A stretch of 64,000 nucleotides of DNA from NCBI GenBank assembly GCA_023228945.1, contig JALOAI010000001.1:1-64000 (forward strand). The letters run 5' to 3'. A model generated the notes under the pieces. That model had not been told where the DNA came from and did not search any database. It saw nothing but the letters and a program-made list of their open reading frames with translations. This document shows, in pieces, positions 1 through 8,033 of the stretch (within the stretch, counting starts at the first letter, position 1; every line of letters starts with the position of its first letter). The DNA comes from Pigmentiphaga sp. (GTDB lineage Bacteria > Pseudomonadota > Gammaproteobacteria > Burkholderiales > Burkholderiaceae_B). Position numbers and translations under genes: made by a program.

Positions 1-80
1 GCTTTCACGGCCCGCTGACGCATCGCCTGCAGCGTATGGTGGTCCAGCTTTCGACCGTCTGTGTCACGTTTCGATTTCAT
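1..80 (-). CDS. IS630-family transposase, N-terminal fragment cut by window edge
   Basis: Reading leftwards from the ATG complement at 78-80, 26 codons are open to the window edge and translate to a protein that begins MKSKRDTDGRKLDHHTLQAM and continues with RQRAVK. The DGRKLDH...LEQxRxRAV-type start is characteristic of IS630-family transposases, which are DDE enzymes that insert at TA dinucleotides. Only the first residues are in the window, so completeness cannot be judged. A short palindrome (ccacat at 82-87, atgtgg at 97-102) lies immediately upstream of the start and may belong to the IS end. The call rests on a short stretch, so confidence is moderate. Confidence 0.6.
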   Translation of the reverse strand, partial: MKSKRDTDGRKLDHHTLQAMRQRAVK

Positions 81-176
81 CCCACATTATCTCAATATGT
101 GGCTTTACTTTCAAGAAGGTTAGTAAAAGGTCGCAGCACGTTGTTGCGCGAAAAAGCAGTCTGCACGTGGGGGTGG

Positions 177-236
177 CGCGGCACGCGCCGGTTGTGGCAT
201 CGTGCCGCGAGGATCGCCAATGCCTTGTTGGCATTG
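177..236. other. Candidate oriT: two hairpins upstream of relaxase
   Basis: Two perfect inverted repeats lie in tandem within the 115 bases before the relaxase start: a 9-bp arm pair (177-185 and 201-209, 15-nt loop) and a 7-bp arm pair (218-224 and 230-236, 5-nt loop). MOBP relaxases commonly nick close to their own gene beside such repeats. Between the two hairpins the minus strand reads ATCCTCGC (about 209-216), which resembles the IncP nic core ATCCTGC with one change. No T-run follows either hairpin, which argues against a simple terminator. The oriT assignment is inference. Confidence 0.4.
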
Positions 237-291
237 AGCAAAGCGCGTGCCTCGCTCGCTTGGCTGCGACAGCCTTGGATGGGGGTAGCGC

Positions 292-2238
292 ATGAGCCGT
301 AACGATGATGACCATTTTCGCATCCGCCCAAAGGCGTCCAAGCAGCGCGGCGACGCCTTCATCAGCCAGGTGTTGCGCCAGACGAGCAAGGCTGGCGTCA
401 AGGCCGCCAAGGCGGGCCATCGACCTGGTGCCCGGCTGGGGCGCGGCCACACGGCGGCGCGCTTTACCGGCGCTTCGCTGACCGCTGCTTCCCGGCGCGT
501 GACCATCAAGACCCGGCTGGTCAATCTCGCCAAGGCCAGGCCACGTTCAACGGCTACGCACCTGCGCTATATCGAGCGTGAAGGCGTGGGGCGCGATGGC
601 GAACCGGGCAACGCCTATGGCCCGGCGACTGATGATGCCGACTTGGCTGCCTTTGAGGAACGTGGCCGCGAGGACAGGCACCAATTTCGCCTCATCGTCT
701 CGCCCGAAGATGCCGAGCAGCTTGATGACCTGCGCACCTATACGCGCCATCTGATGGACCGCATGGAAGCCGATCTGGGCACCCAGCTGGAGTGGGTGGC
801 GGTCGATCACTGGAACACCGACAACCCGCATACGCACGTCGTCTTGCGCGGCAAAGCCGACACCGGAGAAGACCTCATCATCTCTCGCGACTATATCGGC
901 CAGGGCATGCGCGAGCGGGCCTCGGAACTGGCGACCGAATGGTTGGGGCTGCGCACCGAGCTGGAGATCCAGCGCAGCATGGCCCGCGAAGTGGATCAGG
1001 AGCGATGGACGGGGCTGGATCGCACTTTGCAGTGCGAGGCGGCGGATGGCCTGGTTCGCACGGCGCGGCTCGAAGCGCAGCCCCGACTGCAACGCCAACG
1101 CTTGCTACTGGTGGGACGCCTGCAACGCTTGCAGCGCATGGGGCTGGCGAGCGAAATGCAGACTGGCGTCTGGGCCGTCCATGCTGATGCCGAATCCACT
1201 TTGCGGGCAATGGGCGAACGCGGCGACATCATCCGCACCATGCAACGGGCCATGAGTGGTAAGCAGCGCGAACTGGCTGTGTTCCAGCCCGGCGAAGATG
1301 GCCGCACTGTTGTTGGGCGCGTGGCGGGCAAAGGGTTGGCTGACGAGCTGTACGACAAGGGTTACTTGATCGTCGATGGTACCGATGGCAAGGCGCACTA
1401 TGTCGCGCTGCCGCCCAGGACGGAACTGGAGCATTACCCGGCGGGGGCAGTGGTGGAGGTTAAAGGGTCGAACGCCGTGCGGGCGGCGGACAAGACCATC
1501 GCCGCGTTGGCCGTCGATGGCCTCTACCGCACCGATCATCATCTGGCGGTTGCCAAGGCTCAGCCGCACCCCGACCGTGCTCCTCACGAAGTGGTCGAAG
1601 CTCACGTGCGACGGCTGGAAGCCCTGCGCCGCGCTGGTCTGGTGGAGCGATTGGACGAAGGCGTCTGGCAAGTACCGAACGACCTGCCTGAACGTGGTCG
1701 CCAGTATGATGCACAGCGTCGGGGCGGCGTGGCGGTGGAATTGAAATCGCACCTGCCCATTGAGAGACAGGCCCGTGTGATCGGCGCGACCTGGCTGGAT
1801 CAGCAACTGATCGGTGGCGGCAAGGGGCTGGGAGACTTGGGTTTTGGGAGCGACGTTAAGGATGCCTTGCAACAGCGCGCCGGCTTCCTCGCCGAACAAG
1901 GGCTGGCCGAGCGGCGTGGACAGCGTATGATCCTGGCGCGCAACCTGTTGGGAACACTGCGCAATCGGGAGCTGACGCAGGCCGCACAGGATATTGCCAC
2001 CGAAACCGGTCTGGAACATCGCCCCGTGGCTGACGGCGAGCGCGTGGCCGGTATCTACCGGCGCAGTGTCATGCTCGCCAGCGGGCGCTACGCCATGCTT
2101 GATGACGGGATGGGATTCAGTCTGGTGCCGTGGAGGCCGGTGATCGAGCAACGGCTGGGGCAACAGATTGCCGCGACCATGCGCGGCGGTGGAGCGTCTT
2201 GGGAAATTGGGCGACCGCGGGGGCTTGGCGTTTCGTAA
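292..2238 (+). CDS. MOBP relaxase with DUF3363-type C-terminus (TraI/RlxS-like)
   Basis: Site- and strand-specific DNA nickase that starts ICE transfer and pilots the single strand into the recipient through TraG and the Trb channel. The 648-aa protein has a basic N-terminus, a candidate nicking tyrosine (Tyr93 in THLRYIERE), and the three-histidine metal motif HWNTDNPHTH (His173, His180, His182) of the relaxase fold. The rest, roughly 230-648, matches the long C-terminal extension (DUF3363) found in Tn4371-ICE relaxases. The ATG start is preceded by a purine-rich gggggt. Hairpins that could be oriT lie directly upstream. In relatives the gene is close to the traR-like LysR and traG genes; here a 15.7-kb iron cargo lies between. 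Confidence 0.92.
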   Translation: MSRNDDDHFRIRPKASKQRGDAFISQVLRQTSKAGVKAAKAGHRPGARLGRGHTAARFTGASLTAASRRVTIKTRLVNLAKARPRSTATHLRYIEREGVGRDGEPGNAYGPATDDADLAAFEERGREDRHQFRLIVSPEDAEQLDDLRTYTRHLMDRMEADLGTQLEWVAVDHWNTDNPHTHVVLRGKADTGEDLIISRDYIGQGMRERASELATEWLGLRTELEIQRSMAREVDQERWTGLDRTLQCEAADGLVRTARLEAQPRLQRQRLLLVGRLQRLQRMGLASEMQTGVWAVHADAESTLRAMGERGDIIRTMQRAMSGKQRELAVFQPGEDGRTVVGRVAGKGLADELYDKGYLIVDGTDGKAHYVALPPRTELEHYPAGAVVEVKGSNAVRAADKTIAALAVDGLYRTDHHLAVAKAQPHPDRAPHEVVEAHVRRLEALRRAGLVERLDEGVWQVPNDLPERGRQYDAQRRGGVAVELKSHLPIERQARVIGATWLDQQLIGGGKGLGDLGFGSDVKDALQQRAGFLAEQGLAERRGQRMILARNLLGTLRNRELTQAAQDIATETGLEHRPVADGERVAGIYRRSVMLASGRYAMLDDGMGFSLVPWRPVIEQRLGQQIAATMRGGGASWEIGRPRGLGVS

Positions 2239-2255
2239 CTACAGATGAGCTGCCC

Positions 2256-3269
2256 TCAGGTCGCCGCCATAAGATGCTTGACATGGGCACGGGCTTCGTC
2301 GGTGGTACAGGCCACACGAGCCGGTACGCGATAGACTTTTTCCAGAGGTGCCAGCATAGCTTGCAGCGCAGGTACGGCACTGGTGTCTTCGCACATCAGC
2401 ACCATACCGCGGCAATGCGTGCTGAAGGCGTTGCGGTGAGCTTTCAACCACAGCACAGTTTTTTTGCGACCGTCGGGATCTCCCTGTTCATCCGGAGCCG
2501 GCAGCCGCTCGTAGACCAACACGAAATCCTTTTCTGCCAGCATCAGGGTTTCCATATCCGCCAGCCACTGATCAATCTGAGCGGCGGATGATGGGAACTC
2601 GTGTACGCGCGCCACGGGCAGTGCGGACGAATCCAGGAACTGGGTCGAACAGGCTGACCGGGTACCTTCCTCCAGCATAGCCAACGCACCGACGATTAGC
2701 GCGTGAACGCCTTGTATAAGCTCTTCCTCCATCTCGGCTTCTTCCGCTGCACGGTCTGCTTGCACAATAGGTTCCTGGCCAGCGACCGAATACACCGTAT
2801 CGGCCACGGCAAGGCAGTGAAACGTCACCGTGGCAAGCAGCCAGCGCGCCTGTTCCTTTGATATTCCGTAGGCATCGGCGATGTGACGCTGGTGCCCGTC
2901 GATCTTGGCGAGCATGGGCTGCGTTGCCGCTAGCCTGCGGATCACGTAGGGCGTCAGTCCTGGGTTTGCCTTGACGAACTCCCGCACGGATGTGGTGAAC
3001 ACGATGAGGTACTCCTTCAATCCGCCGCGTGTGCTGCCCTGGGCCTGAGGAATCTGCCAGCGGCAGAAAATTTCCTCCGCGACAAGATGTTTGAGTTTTT
3101 CAAGACTGGGTACGTGTTTGTAGAGCGCCATATGGCTGATGCCCATTGCAGCGGCAACGCCGACGAAGGTGATATTCGGCAGGCCGATCTCGATGCCGGC
3201 GTCGGCAATTCGTTTGTGTGTGATGGTCCGGGGGCGTCCGCGCGTTGCGGGGCGCTTTGTTGTTCTCAT
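2256..3269 (-). CDS. TetR-type regulator fused to an extra C-terminal domain
   Basis: Predicted DNA-binding repressor of the adjacent iron-uptake operon, divergently transcribed from it. Residues about 15-60 form a TetR helix-turn-helix (ITHKRIADAGIEIGL, then VAAAMGISHMALYKHV), followed by a helical ligand domain to about residue 205. At 337 aa the protein is some 120 residues longer than a usual TetR. The extra part (about 228-337) contains FVLVYERLP, a run of conserved-looking charged residues and a final helix, and resembles a small alpha/beta (STAS/SpoIIAA-like) domain. That likeness is only an impression. The minus-strand start has a good ribosome site (AAGGAA). Candidate operators with direct and inverted repeats lie just upstream. 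Confidence 0.8.
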   Translation of the reverse strand: MRTTKRPATRGRPRTITHKRIADAGIEIGLPNITFVGVAAAMGISHMALYKHVPSLEKLKHLVAEEIFCRWQIPQAQGSTRGGLKEYLIVFTTSVREFVKANPGLTPYVIRRLAATQPMLAKIDGHQRHIADAYGISKEQARWLLATVTFHCLAVADTVYSVAGQEPIVQADRAAEEAEMEEELIQGVHALIVGALAMLEEGTRSACSTQFLDSSALPVARVHEFPSSAAQIDQWLADMETLMLAEKDFVLVYERLPAPDEQGDPDGRKKTVLWLKAHRNAFSTHCRGMVLMCEDTSAVPALQAMLAPLEKVYRVPARVACTTDEARAHVKHLMAAT

Positions 3270-3301
3270 GTCTATTCCTTGGTGAGTGGCGGCTGCTATG
3301 C

Positions 3302-3364
3302 AGCCACTTTAACCTGTTTGCACAATTTAGTTTAGTGGCTTCAACTAATTCAATATTTAGTTTA
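3302..3364. promoter_or_regulatory. Candidate TetR operator region
   Basis: The AT-rich spacer between the divergent TetR gene and the transporter operon holds an exact 10-bp direct repeat ATTTAGTTTA at 3325-3334 and 3355-3364, start-to-start distance 30 bp (about three helical turns). It also holds a 7-bp inverted repeat, agccact (3302-3308) and agtggct (3334-3340). Paired repeats beside a TetR gene are typical autoregulatory operators. Binding is not shown here. Confidence 0.45.
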
Positions 3365-3371
3365 TAGTGAT

Positions 3372-3390
3372 GCAAGTAATTCTCACTCTC
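3372..3390 (+). promoter_or_regulatory. Fur-box-like site upstream of siderophore transporter operon
   Basis: The 19-mer gcaagtaattctcactctc matches the classical Fur box GATAATGATAATCATTATC at 11 of 19 positions, including the central ATTcTCA run typical of betaproteobacterial Fur sites. It lies about 130 bp before the first transporter gene, as expected for iron repression of the operon. The call is by eye; a matrix score would settle it. Confidence 0.45.
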
Positions 3391-3517
3391 ATCTTCTGCG
3401 ATGCCTCAGAAAGGGGTAGCCGACCACACCATGCGTTCCGGGGGTCTCGCTTTCTCCGTCGCAGGTGCAGGGTGCGATAAGAGCCTACCTATCTGAATTT
3501 ACGGAAGTTTATTGTTC

Positions 3518-5326
3518 ATGAGCACTCGTGATGCAGCCGCAGCCATACCTCGGGAACCTGGCCCGATCAACCAAATATTGAATCCCATACGGGGGCCACT
3601 GATCGTCGCCGCCGTGATGGCCGCTGTAGGCACGATGCTCACGCTCGCACCGCTGGCGGGCATTGCACATATCGCCAAGATTGTGCTCGACGCTCCCGCA
3701 CTAGGCGGAGCGTGGTCAACAGAAGCACAGGGTGAAATCTGGTGGACGGCTATCGTCAGCGTAGTGAGCATGCTTGTTGGCATGGCACTCGTGTCCGCAG
3801 GAGAACTGACCGCACATCAGGCCGACAACCGCCTCACGCGCCGCCTGCGCCTGGCCGCCACACAACGCTTGGCCCAAGTGCCGCTGGGCTGGTTCACCAA
3901 CCGAGCGTCGGGCGAAGTCAAACAGGCGATGCAAGATGACATCGCCACGCTGCATAGTCTGACTGCGCATTTCTACACAGCCGTGGGGCGTGCCGTGGGC
4001 GCGATTCTGATCTCAGTCATCTATCTGTTCATTCTGGACTGGCGCATGGCCGTGGTCGCACTGTTGCCATTCCCTGGTTTTTTCCTGTTCCTGCGTCACG
4101 CCATGAGCTCCAGCGGAACGAACATGCAGGAGTTTGTCGCCCGACTTGGACGCATCAACAGTGCAACAGTCGAGTTCGTCAGCGGCATCCCAGTAGTCAA
4201 AGCCTTTGGCGCCAGCGGCCAGGCCCATAGCGGCTATCAGGAAGCGGTCGATGCCTTTGCCAAGGCGTTCGTTGGCTTCACCCGCCCCCTCGTAGCGACG
4301 ATGGCCCATGCCCACGCAATGATCGCACCGGTCACCGTGCTGGGAGTGGTGCTGTCCTTTGGTGCACTGTTCACGAGTCTGGGCTGGATTGCTCCCGTGG
4401 ACGTGCTGCCCTTTGCACTGGTGGCTCCGGGCATCTGCGCGCCGCTGCTGTTGCTGCACACGCTGCTGCACGATCTGGGCGGCGCTACCGGTGCCGCGCA
4501 ACGTGTGCTGGCGCTACTGGAAACGCCTGTGCTGGAGCCACTTTTACCCGATCAGCAGCAAACACCCGCAGGCCACGAAGTGCGCTTCGAGAACGTGGGT
4601 TATGCCTATGACGGCGGGCATCAGGCACTGTCGGACGTCAGTTTCACGCTGGAGCCGGACACGGTGACGGCTATCGTCGGCTCGTCGGGCTCAGGCAAAT
4701 CGACGCTGGCGCGGCTGCTGCTGCGTTTCTTTGATCCAAGCGAGGGTCGTATTACGCTCGGCGGTGTTGATCTGAGGCATATCGACACTTCAGAGCTCTA
4801 TCGACGTATTGGCTTCGTGCTGCAAGAGGTGCGGCTGATTCATGCCAGCGTGCGCGACAACATCGCGCTAGGTCGACCTTCAGCGAGCCAGCAGGAGATC
4901 GAGGACGCCGCACGCGCCGCCCATATCCATGGGCGCATCCTGACCCTGCCGCGCGGTTACGACTCAATAGTTGGCGAGGACGCGCAGCTTTCCGGCGGTG
5001 AGCGCCAGCGCGTCAGCATCGCGCGCGCCGTATTGCTTGACCCACCCGTGCTTGTTCTGGACGAGGCCACTGCCGCCGCCGACGCGAGCAACGAGGTGGC
5101 AATCCAGGATGCGCTGTCACGTTTCGCGCAGGGCCGCACGCTGATGATTATTGCCCATCGGCTCGATACTGTGATGCACGCCGATTACACCCTCGTACTC
5201 GAAGACGGAGCCATCGTTGAGCAAGGCGCTCATGAGCGCCTGCTGGAGCTTAACGGACACTATGCGCGGCTGTGGGAGCTTGGCGGCTACGAGACGCGCA
5301 AGATATCGGAGGAGCCATCATGCTAA
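3518..5326 (+). CDS. ABC half-transporter, membrane+ATPase (YbtP/IrtA-like)
   Basis: One half of a heterodimeric inner-membrane ABC transporter of exporter fold that in the YbtPQ/IrtAB group works as an importer of ferric siderophores. The 602-aa protein has about six membrane helices (residues 25-315) and a C-terminal nucleotide-binding domain with Walker A GSSGSGKST, signature LSGGERQR, Walker B VLVLDEAT and H-loop IAHRLDT. The ATG at 3518 is preferred over a TTG two codons earlier. It lacks the FAD/siderophore-interacting domain of IrtA. The gene overlaps the next one by 7 bp, and a Fur-like box lies upstream. A drug or siderophore exporter is the main alternative, but the surrounding uptake genes favour import. 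Confidence 0.83.
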   Translation: MSTRDAAAAIPREPGPINQILNPIRGPLIVAAVMAAVGTMLTLAPLAGIAHIAKIVLDAPALGGAWSTEAQGEIWWTAIVSVVSMLVGMALVSAGELTAHQADNRLTRRLRLAATQRLAQVPLGWFTNRASGEVKQAMQDDIATLHSLTAHFYTAVGRAVGAILISVIYLFILDWRMAVVALLPFPGFFLFLRHAMSSSGTNMQEFVARLGRINSATVEFVSGIPVVKAFGASGQAHSGYQEAVDAFAKAFVGFTRPLVATMAHAHAMIAPVTVLGVVLSFGALFTSLGWIAPVDVLPFALVAPGICAPLLLLHTLLHDLGGATGAAQRVLALLETPVLEPLLPDQQQTPAGHEVRFENVGYAYDGGHQALSDVSFTLEPDTVTAIVGSSGSGKSTLARLLLRFFDPSEGRITLGGVDLRHIDTSELYRRIGFVLQEVRLIHASVRDNIALGRPSASQQEIEDAARAAHIHGRILTLPRGYDSIVGEDAQLSGGERQRVSIARAVLLDPPVLVLDEATAAADASNEVAIQDALSRFAQGRTLMIIAHRLDTVMHADYTLVLEDGAIVEQGAHERLLELNGHYARLWELGGYETRKISEEPSC

Positions 5327-7089
5327 GGACCCTGGTTCAGTTGTTGGGTGACGATGCGCCCACTTTCCGTCGCTATGCCTGGATGGCTGTGGCTTATGGG
5401 GTGCTGTGTGGGTTGACGATTACCGCATTGATACCCGTACTGACCCATTTGCTGGGGGGCGAAGTGAAAGAGGCCGTACCTTGGCTAGCCGTACTCCTCA
5501 TCGGTGTGGCTGTCTGCTGGAGCTGGCGGCGTTACGTCGAGCAGGCCGGCGTGCGTGTTGGCGTTGCTATTTTGCAAGGCGCACGCCATCGTTTGGGTGA
5601 CCATGTTGCGCGCCTGCCCGTGGGCTGGTTCACGCCGCAAAATACCGCCCGGCTCGGACATGTTGTGACGCAGGGCATGATGGCCGTGGCCCAGCTTCCC
5701 GCGCACGTGTTTACCCCGGTTATCGCCGGCGTGGTGACGCCGGCGGTTCTCGTCGCCGCGCTGTTCGCGCTGCACTGGCCATTGGGCCTGATCGCGTTGA
5801 CGGCGCTGCCACTGCTGGCGGGTGTCCTCGCGTTCACCGCCCGGCTTTCGCGGCAAGCCGACGATGCTTTTCACCAACATTTCGCCGATGCCAGCCAGCG
5901 CGTGGTGGAGTTCGCCCAGGCCCAGTCGGTGCTGCGCGCTTTCAACGGTGAGGGCGGCGGCACACGATTGCTTGAGCAGGCGATCGAGCAGCAGCACCAA
6001 TCGGGTACGCGGCTGATTTGGCAGTCGGCAGGGTCGGCAGTCCTCAACGCATGGGCTGTGCAGGCCGTGTTCGCCATCATGCTGATGACGGCCGCGCTAT
6101 GGATGAACAACTACCTGGGCGGGCAAATGGTGGCCCGGGACCTGATCGCCATCATTGTGGCGTTGTTATTGGTAGGCCGCTTCATCGACTCCTTGCTGGA
6201 AGTAGCCGGCTATGGCGAGGTGCTGCGCGGCGCGCGCGGCCAACTCGATGCGATACGCGAGCTATTCGCCGTTCAACCTCAGCCGGAGCCTGATGAACCA
6301 CAGACTCCGCGGGATGGGTCGATCGAATTGCGCGACGTGCATTTCCGCTACACGGCGGAGGAACCCGACGTGCTGCACGGCGTGAGCCTGCGCATCGCGC
6401 CAGGCAGCATGACCGCGCTGATCGGCGAATCCGGCTCAGGCAAGACCACGCTGGCGCGGTTGATCGCGCGCTTCTTTGACGTGAGCGCGGGTAGCGTGCT
6501 TGTCGGCGGCGTGGATGTGCGGCAAATGTCCAGCGCACAGTTGGCCGGCCAGATTAGCCAGATCTTCCAAGACAACTACCTGTTCTCGGGCAGCATTGCT
6601 GACAACATCCGTCTCGGAAAGCCCGATGCCAGCGATGCCCAGCTCAGGCAGGCCGTGCGACAGGCTGGCGTGGACGAGATCATCGCGCGTCTGCCGCAGG
6701 GATTGGATACCACTGTCGGCGAAGGTGGCGCACGCCTTTCAGGCGGTGAGCGGCAACGCATCGCCATTGCTCGTGCGCTGATCAAGAACGCGCCGATCTT
6801 GCTGGTGGATGAAGCGACCGCCGCGCTGGACGCGGAGAACCAGGCCGTTATCGCCCAGGCGCTAACGCGGCTGCGCGGCCAGCGCACGCTGGTGGTGATC
6901 GCCCACCAGCTTTCCACTGTGGCGATGGCCGATCAGATCGTGGTGCTGGAGGGCGGTGAAATCGTCGAGCAAGGAACGCCCACGCAGTTGCGGGAGAGCC
7001 AGGGACGCTACGCAGGATTCCTGAATCAACGCAGGGCCGCCAAGGGCTGGCGCATTACGTCCGCAGCGTCGGACGGAGCGCGTGTCTGA
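5320..7089 (+). CDS. ABC half-transporter, membrane+ATPase (YbtQ/IrtB-like)
   Basis: Partner subunit of the preceding half-transporter. The 589-aa product starts at the ATG at 5320, inside the end of the upstream gene, so translation is probably coupled. Six predicted membrane helices occupy residues about 15-300. The ATPase domain carries Walker A GESGSGKTT, Q-loop region IFQDNYLFSG, signature LSGGERQR, Walker B ILLVDEAT and H-loop IAHQLST. Both partners have apparently complete catalytic motifs, so neither looks like a degenerate site. The stop codon overlaps the start of the next gene (ATGA type). The heterodimer would sit in the inner membrane and pump or import ferri-siderophore at the cost of ATP. 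Confidence 0.83.
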   Translation: MLRTLVQLLGDDAPTFRRYAWMAVAYGVLCGLTITALIPVLTHLLGGEVKEAVPWLAVLLIGVAVCWSWRRYVEQAGVRVGVAILQGARHRLGDHVARLPVGWFTPQNTARLGHVVTQGMMAVAQLPAHVFTPVIAGVVTPAVLVAALFALHWPLGLIALTALPLLAGVLAFTARLSRQADDAFHQHFADASQRVVEFAQAQSVLRAFNGEGGGTRLLEQAIEQQHQSGTRLIWQSAGSAVLNAWAVQAVFAIMLMTAALWMNNYLGGQMVARDLIAIIVALLLVGRFIDSLLEVAGYGEVLRGARGQLDAIRELFAVQPQPEPDEPQTPRDGSIELRDVHFRYTAEEPDVLHGVSLRIAPGSMTALIGESGSGKTTLARLIARFFDVSAGSVLVGGVDVRQMSSAQLAGQISQIFQDNYLFSGSIADNIRLGKPDASDAQLRQAVRQAGVDEIIARLPQGLDTTVGEGGARLSGGERQRIAIARALIKNAPILLVDEATAALDAENQAVIAQALTRLRGQRTLVVIAHQLSTVAMADQIVVLEGGEIVEQGTPTQLRESQGRYAGFLNQRRAAKGWRITSAASDGARV

Positions 7090-8033
7090 TGCGTGCGGGT
7101 CTGTTTGGCGGTCTGTTCATCGCGCTCTGCTGCGCTTCGCTGCTGGTCGGTGTCCAGCAGATGGCATGGTCTCAGGTGTTCTCGCTGTCGGGCGATGCCT
7201 GGCTGACGCTGACGGCCAGCCGGCTGCCGCGCCTGGCGGCGCTGATATTGACGGGCGTGGGCCTGTCCGTATGCGGCGTGATCCTCCAGCACATTGTCCG
7301 CAACAAGTTTGTCGAGCCGGCCACTTCAGGTGGCCTTGATGCAGCCAAGCTTGGAATTCTCGTCGCTCTGACCACGGTACCGACAACAGGCAATCTAGGC
7401 CGGATGCTGTTCGCGCTGGCCTTCTGCTTCGTCGCCAGCCTGATCTTCGTGGCGATCGTCCGTCGCATCCGGTTCAAGAATACGGTGCTTGTCCCGGTGA
7501 TAGGCCTGATGTATGGCGGCGTTCTCAGTGCCATTGCCGAGTTCTATGCCTATCGCAACAACATCCTGCAAAGCATGCAGGGCTGGCTGCTGGGCGACTT
7601 CTCCAAGATCGTCCAGGGCAACTACGAAATCATTTATCTGATTCTGCCGATCGTGGTAGTCACTTACCTGTATGCGCACCGCTTCACCGTGCTGGGCATG
7701 GGTGAAGGCATGGCCACGAGTCTGGGGCTGAACTATCCGGCTACGGTGGCGTTGGGCCTGATGCTGGTGGCCGTCACCGTGGCCGCCACGGTGATCACCG
7801 TCGGAGCCATTCCCTTCGTCGGGCTGGTCATTCCCAATCTGGTTGCGATGTACTACGGCGACAACCTGGGGCGTACCTTGCCTGTCGTGGCGCTGGGCGG
7901 TGCATCGCTACTGCTGGCATGCGACATCCTTGGGCGTTTGCTCATCCATCCATTCGAGGTGCCCATCGGGCTTACTGCGGGCGGCGTAGGCGGCGTGCTG
8001 TTTCTCATGCTTATCTTCTGGAGGAACCGATGA
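7089..8033 (+). CDS. FecCD-family siderophore permease, subunit 1 (FatD/CeuB-like)
   Basis: Inner-membrane permease of a BtuCD/FecCD-type ferric-siderophore importer. The 314-aa protein is almost entirely hydrophobic helices (8-10 predicted). It has the family pattern LTASRLPRLAALILTGVGLS near the N-terminus and TVITVGAIPFVGLVIPNLVA in the second half, where FecCD proteins contact the ATPase. Start and stop overlap both neighbours by one to four bases, so the run 3518-10769 is a single tight operon. It would pair with the following FecCD subunit, the ATPase (8989-9765) and the binding lipoprotein (9762-10769). The small size and the order permease-permease-ATPase-binding protein resemble FatDC/CeuBC systems. 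Confidence 0.88.
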   Translation: MRAGLFGGLFIALCCASLLVGVQQMAWSQVFSLSGDAWLTLTASRLPRLAALILTGVGLSVCGVILQHIVRNKFVEPATSGGLDAAKLGILVALTTVPTTGNLGRMLFALAFCFVASLIFVAIVRRIRFKNTVLVPVIGLMYGGVLSAIAEFYAYRNNILQSMQGWLLGDFSKIVQGNYEIIYLILPIVVVTYLYAHRFTVLGMGEGMATSLGLNYPATVALGLMLVAVTVAATVITVGAIPFVGLVIPNLVAMYYGDNLGRTLPVVALGGASLLLACDILGRLLIHPFEVPIGLTAGGVGGVLFLMLIFWRNR

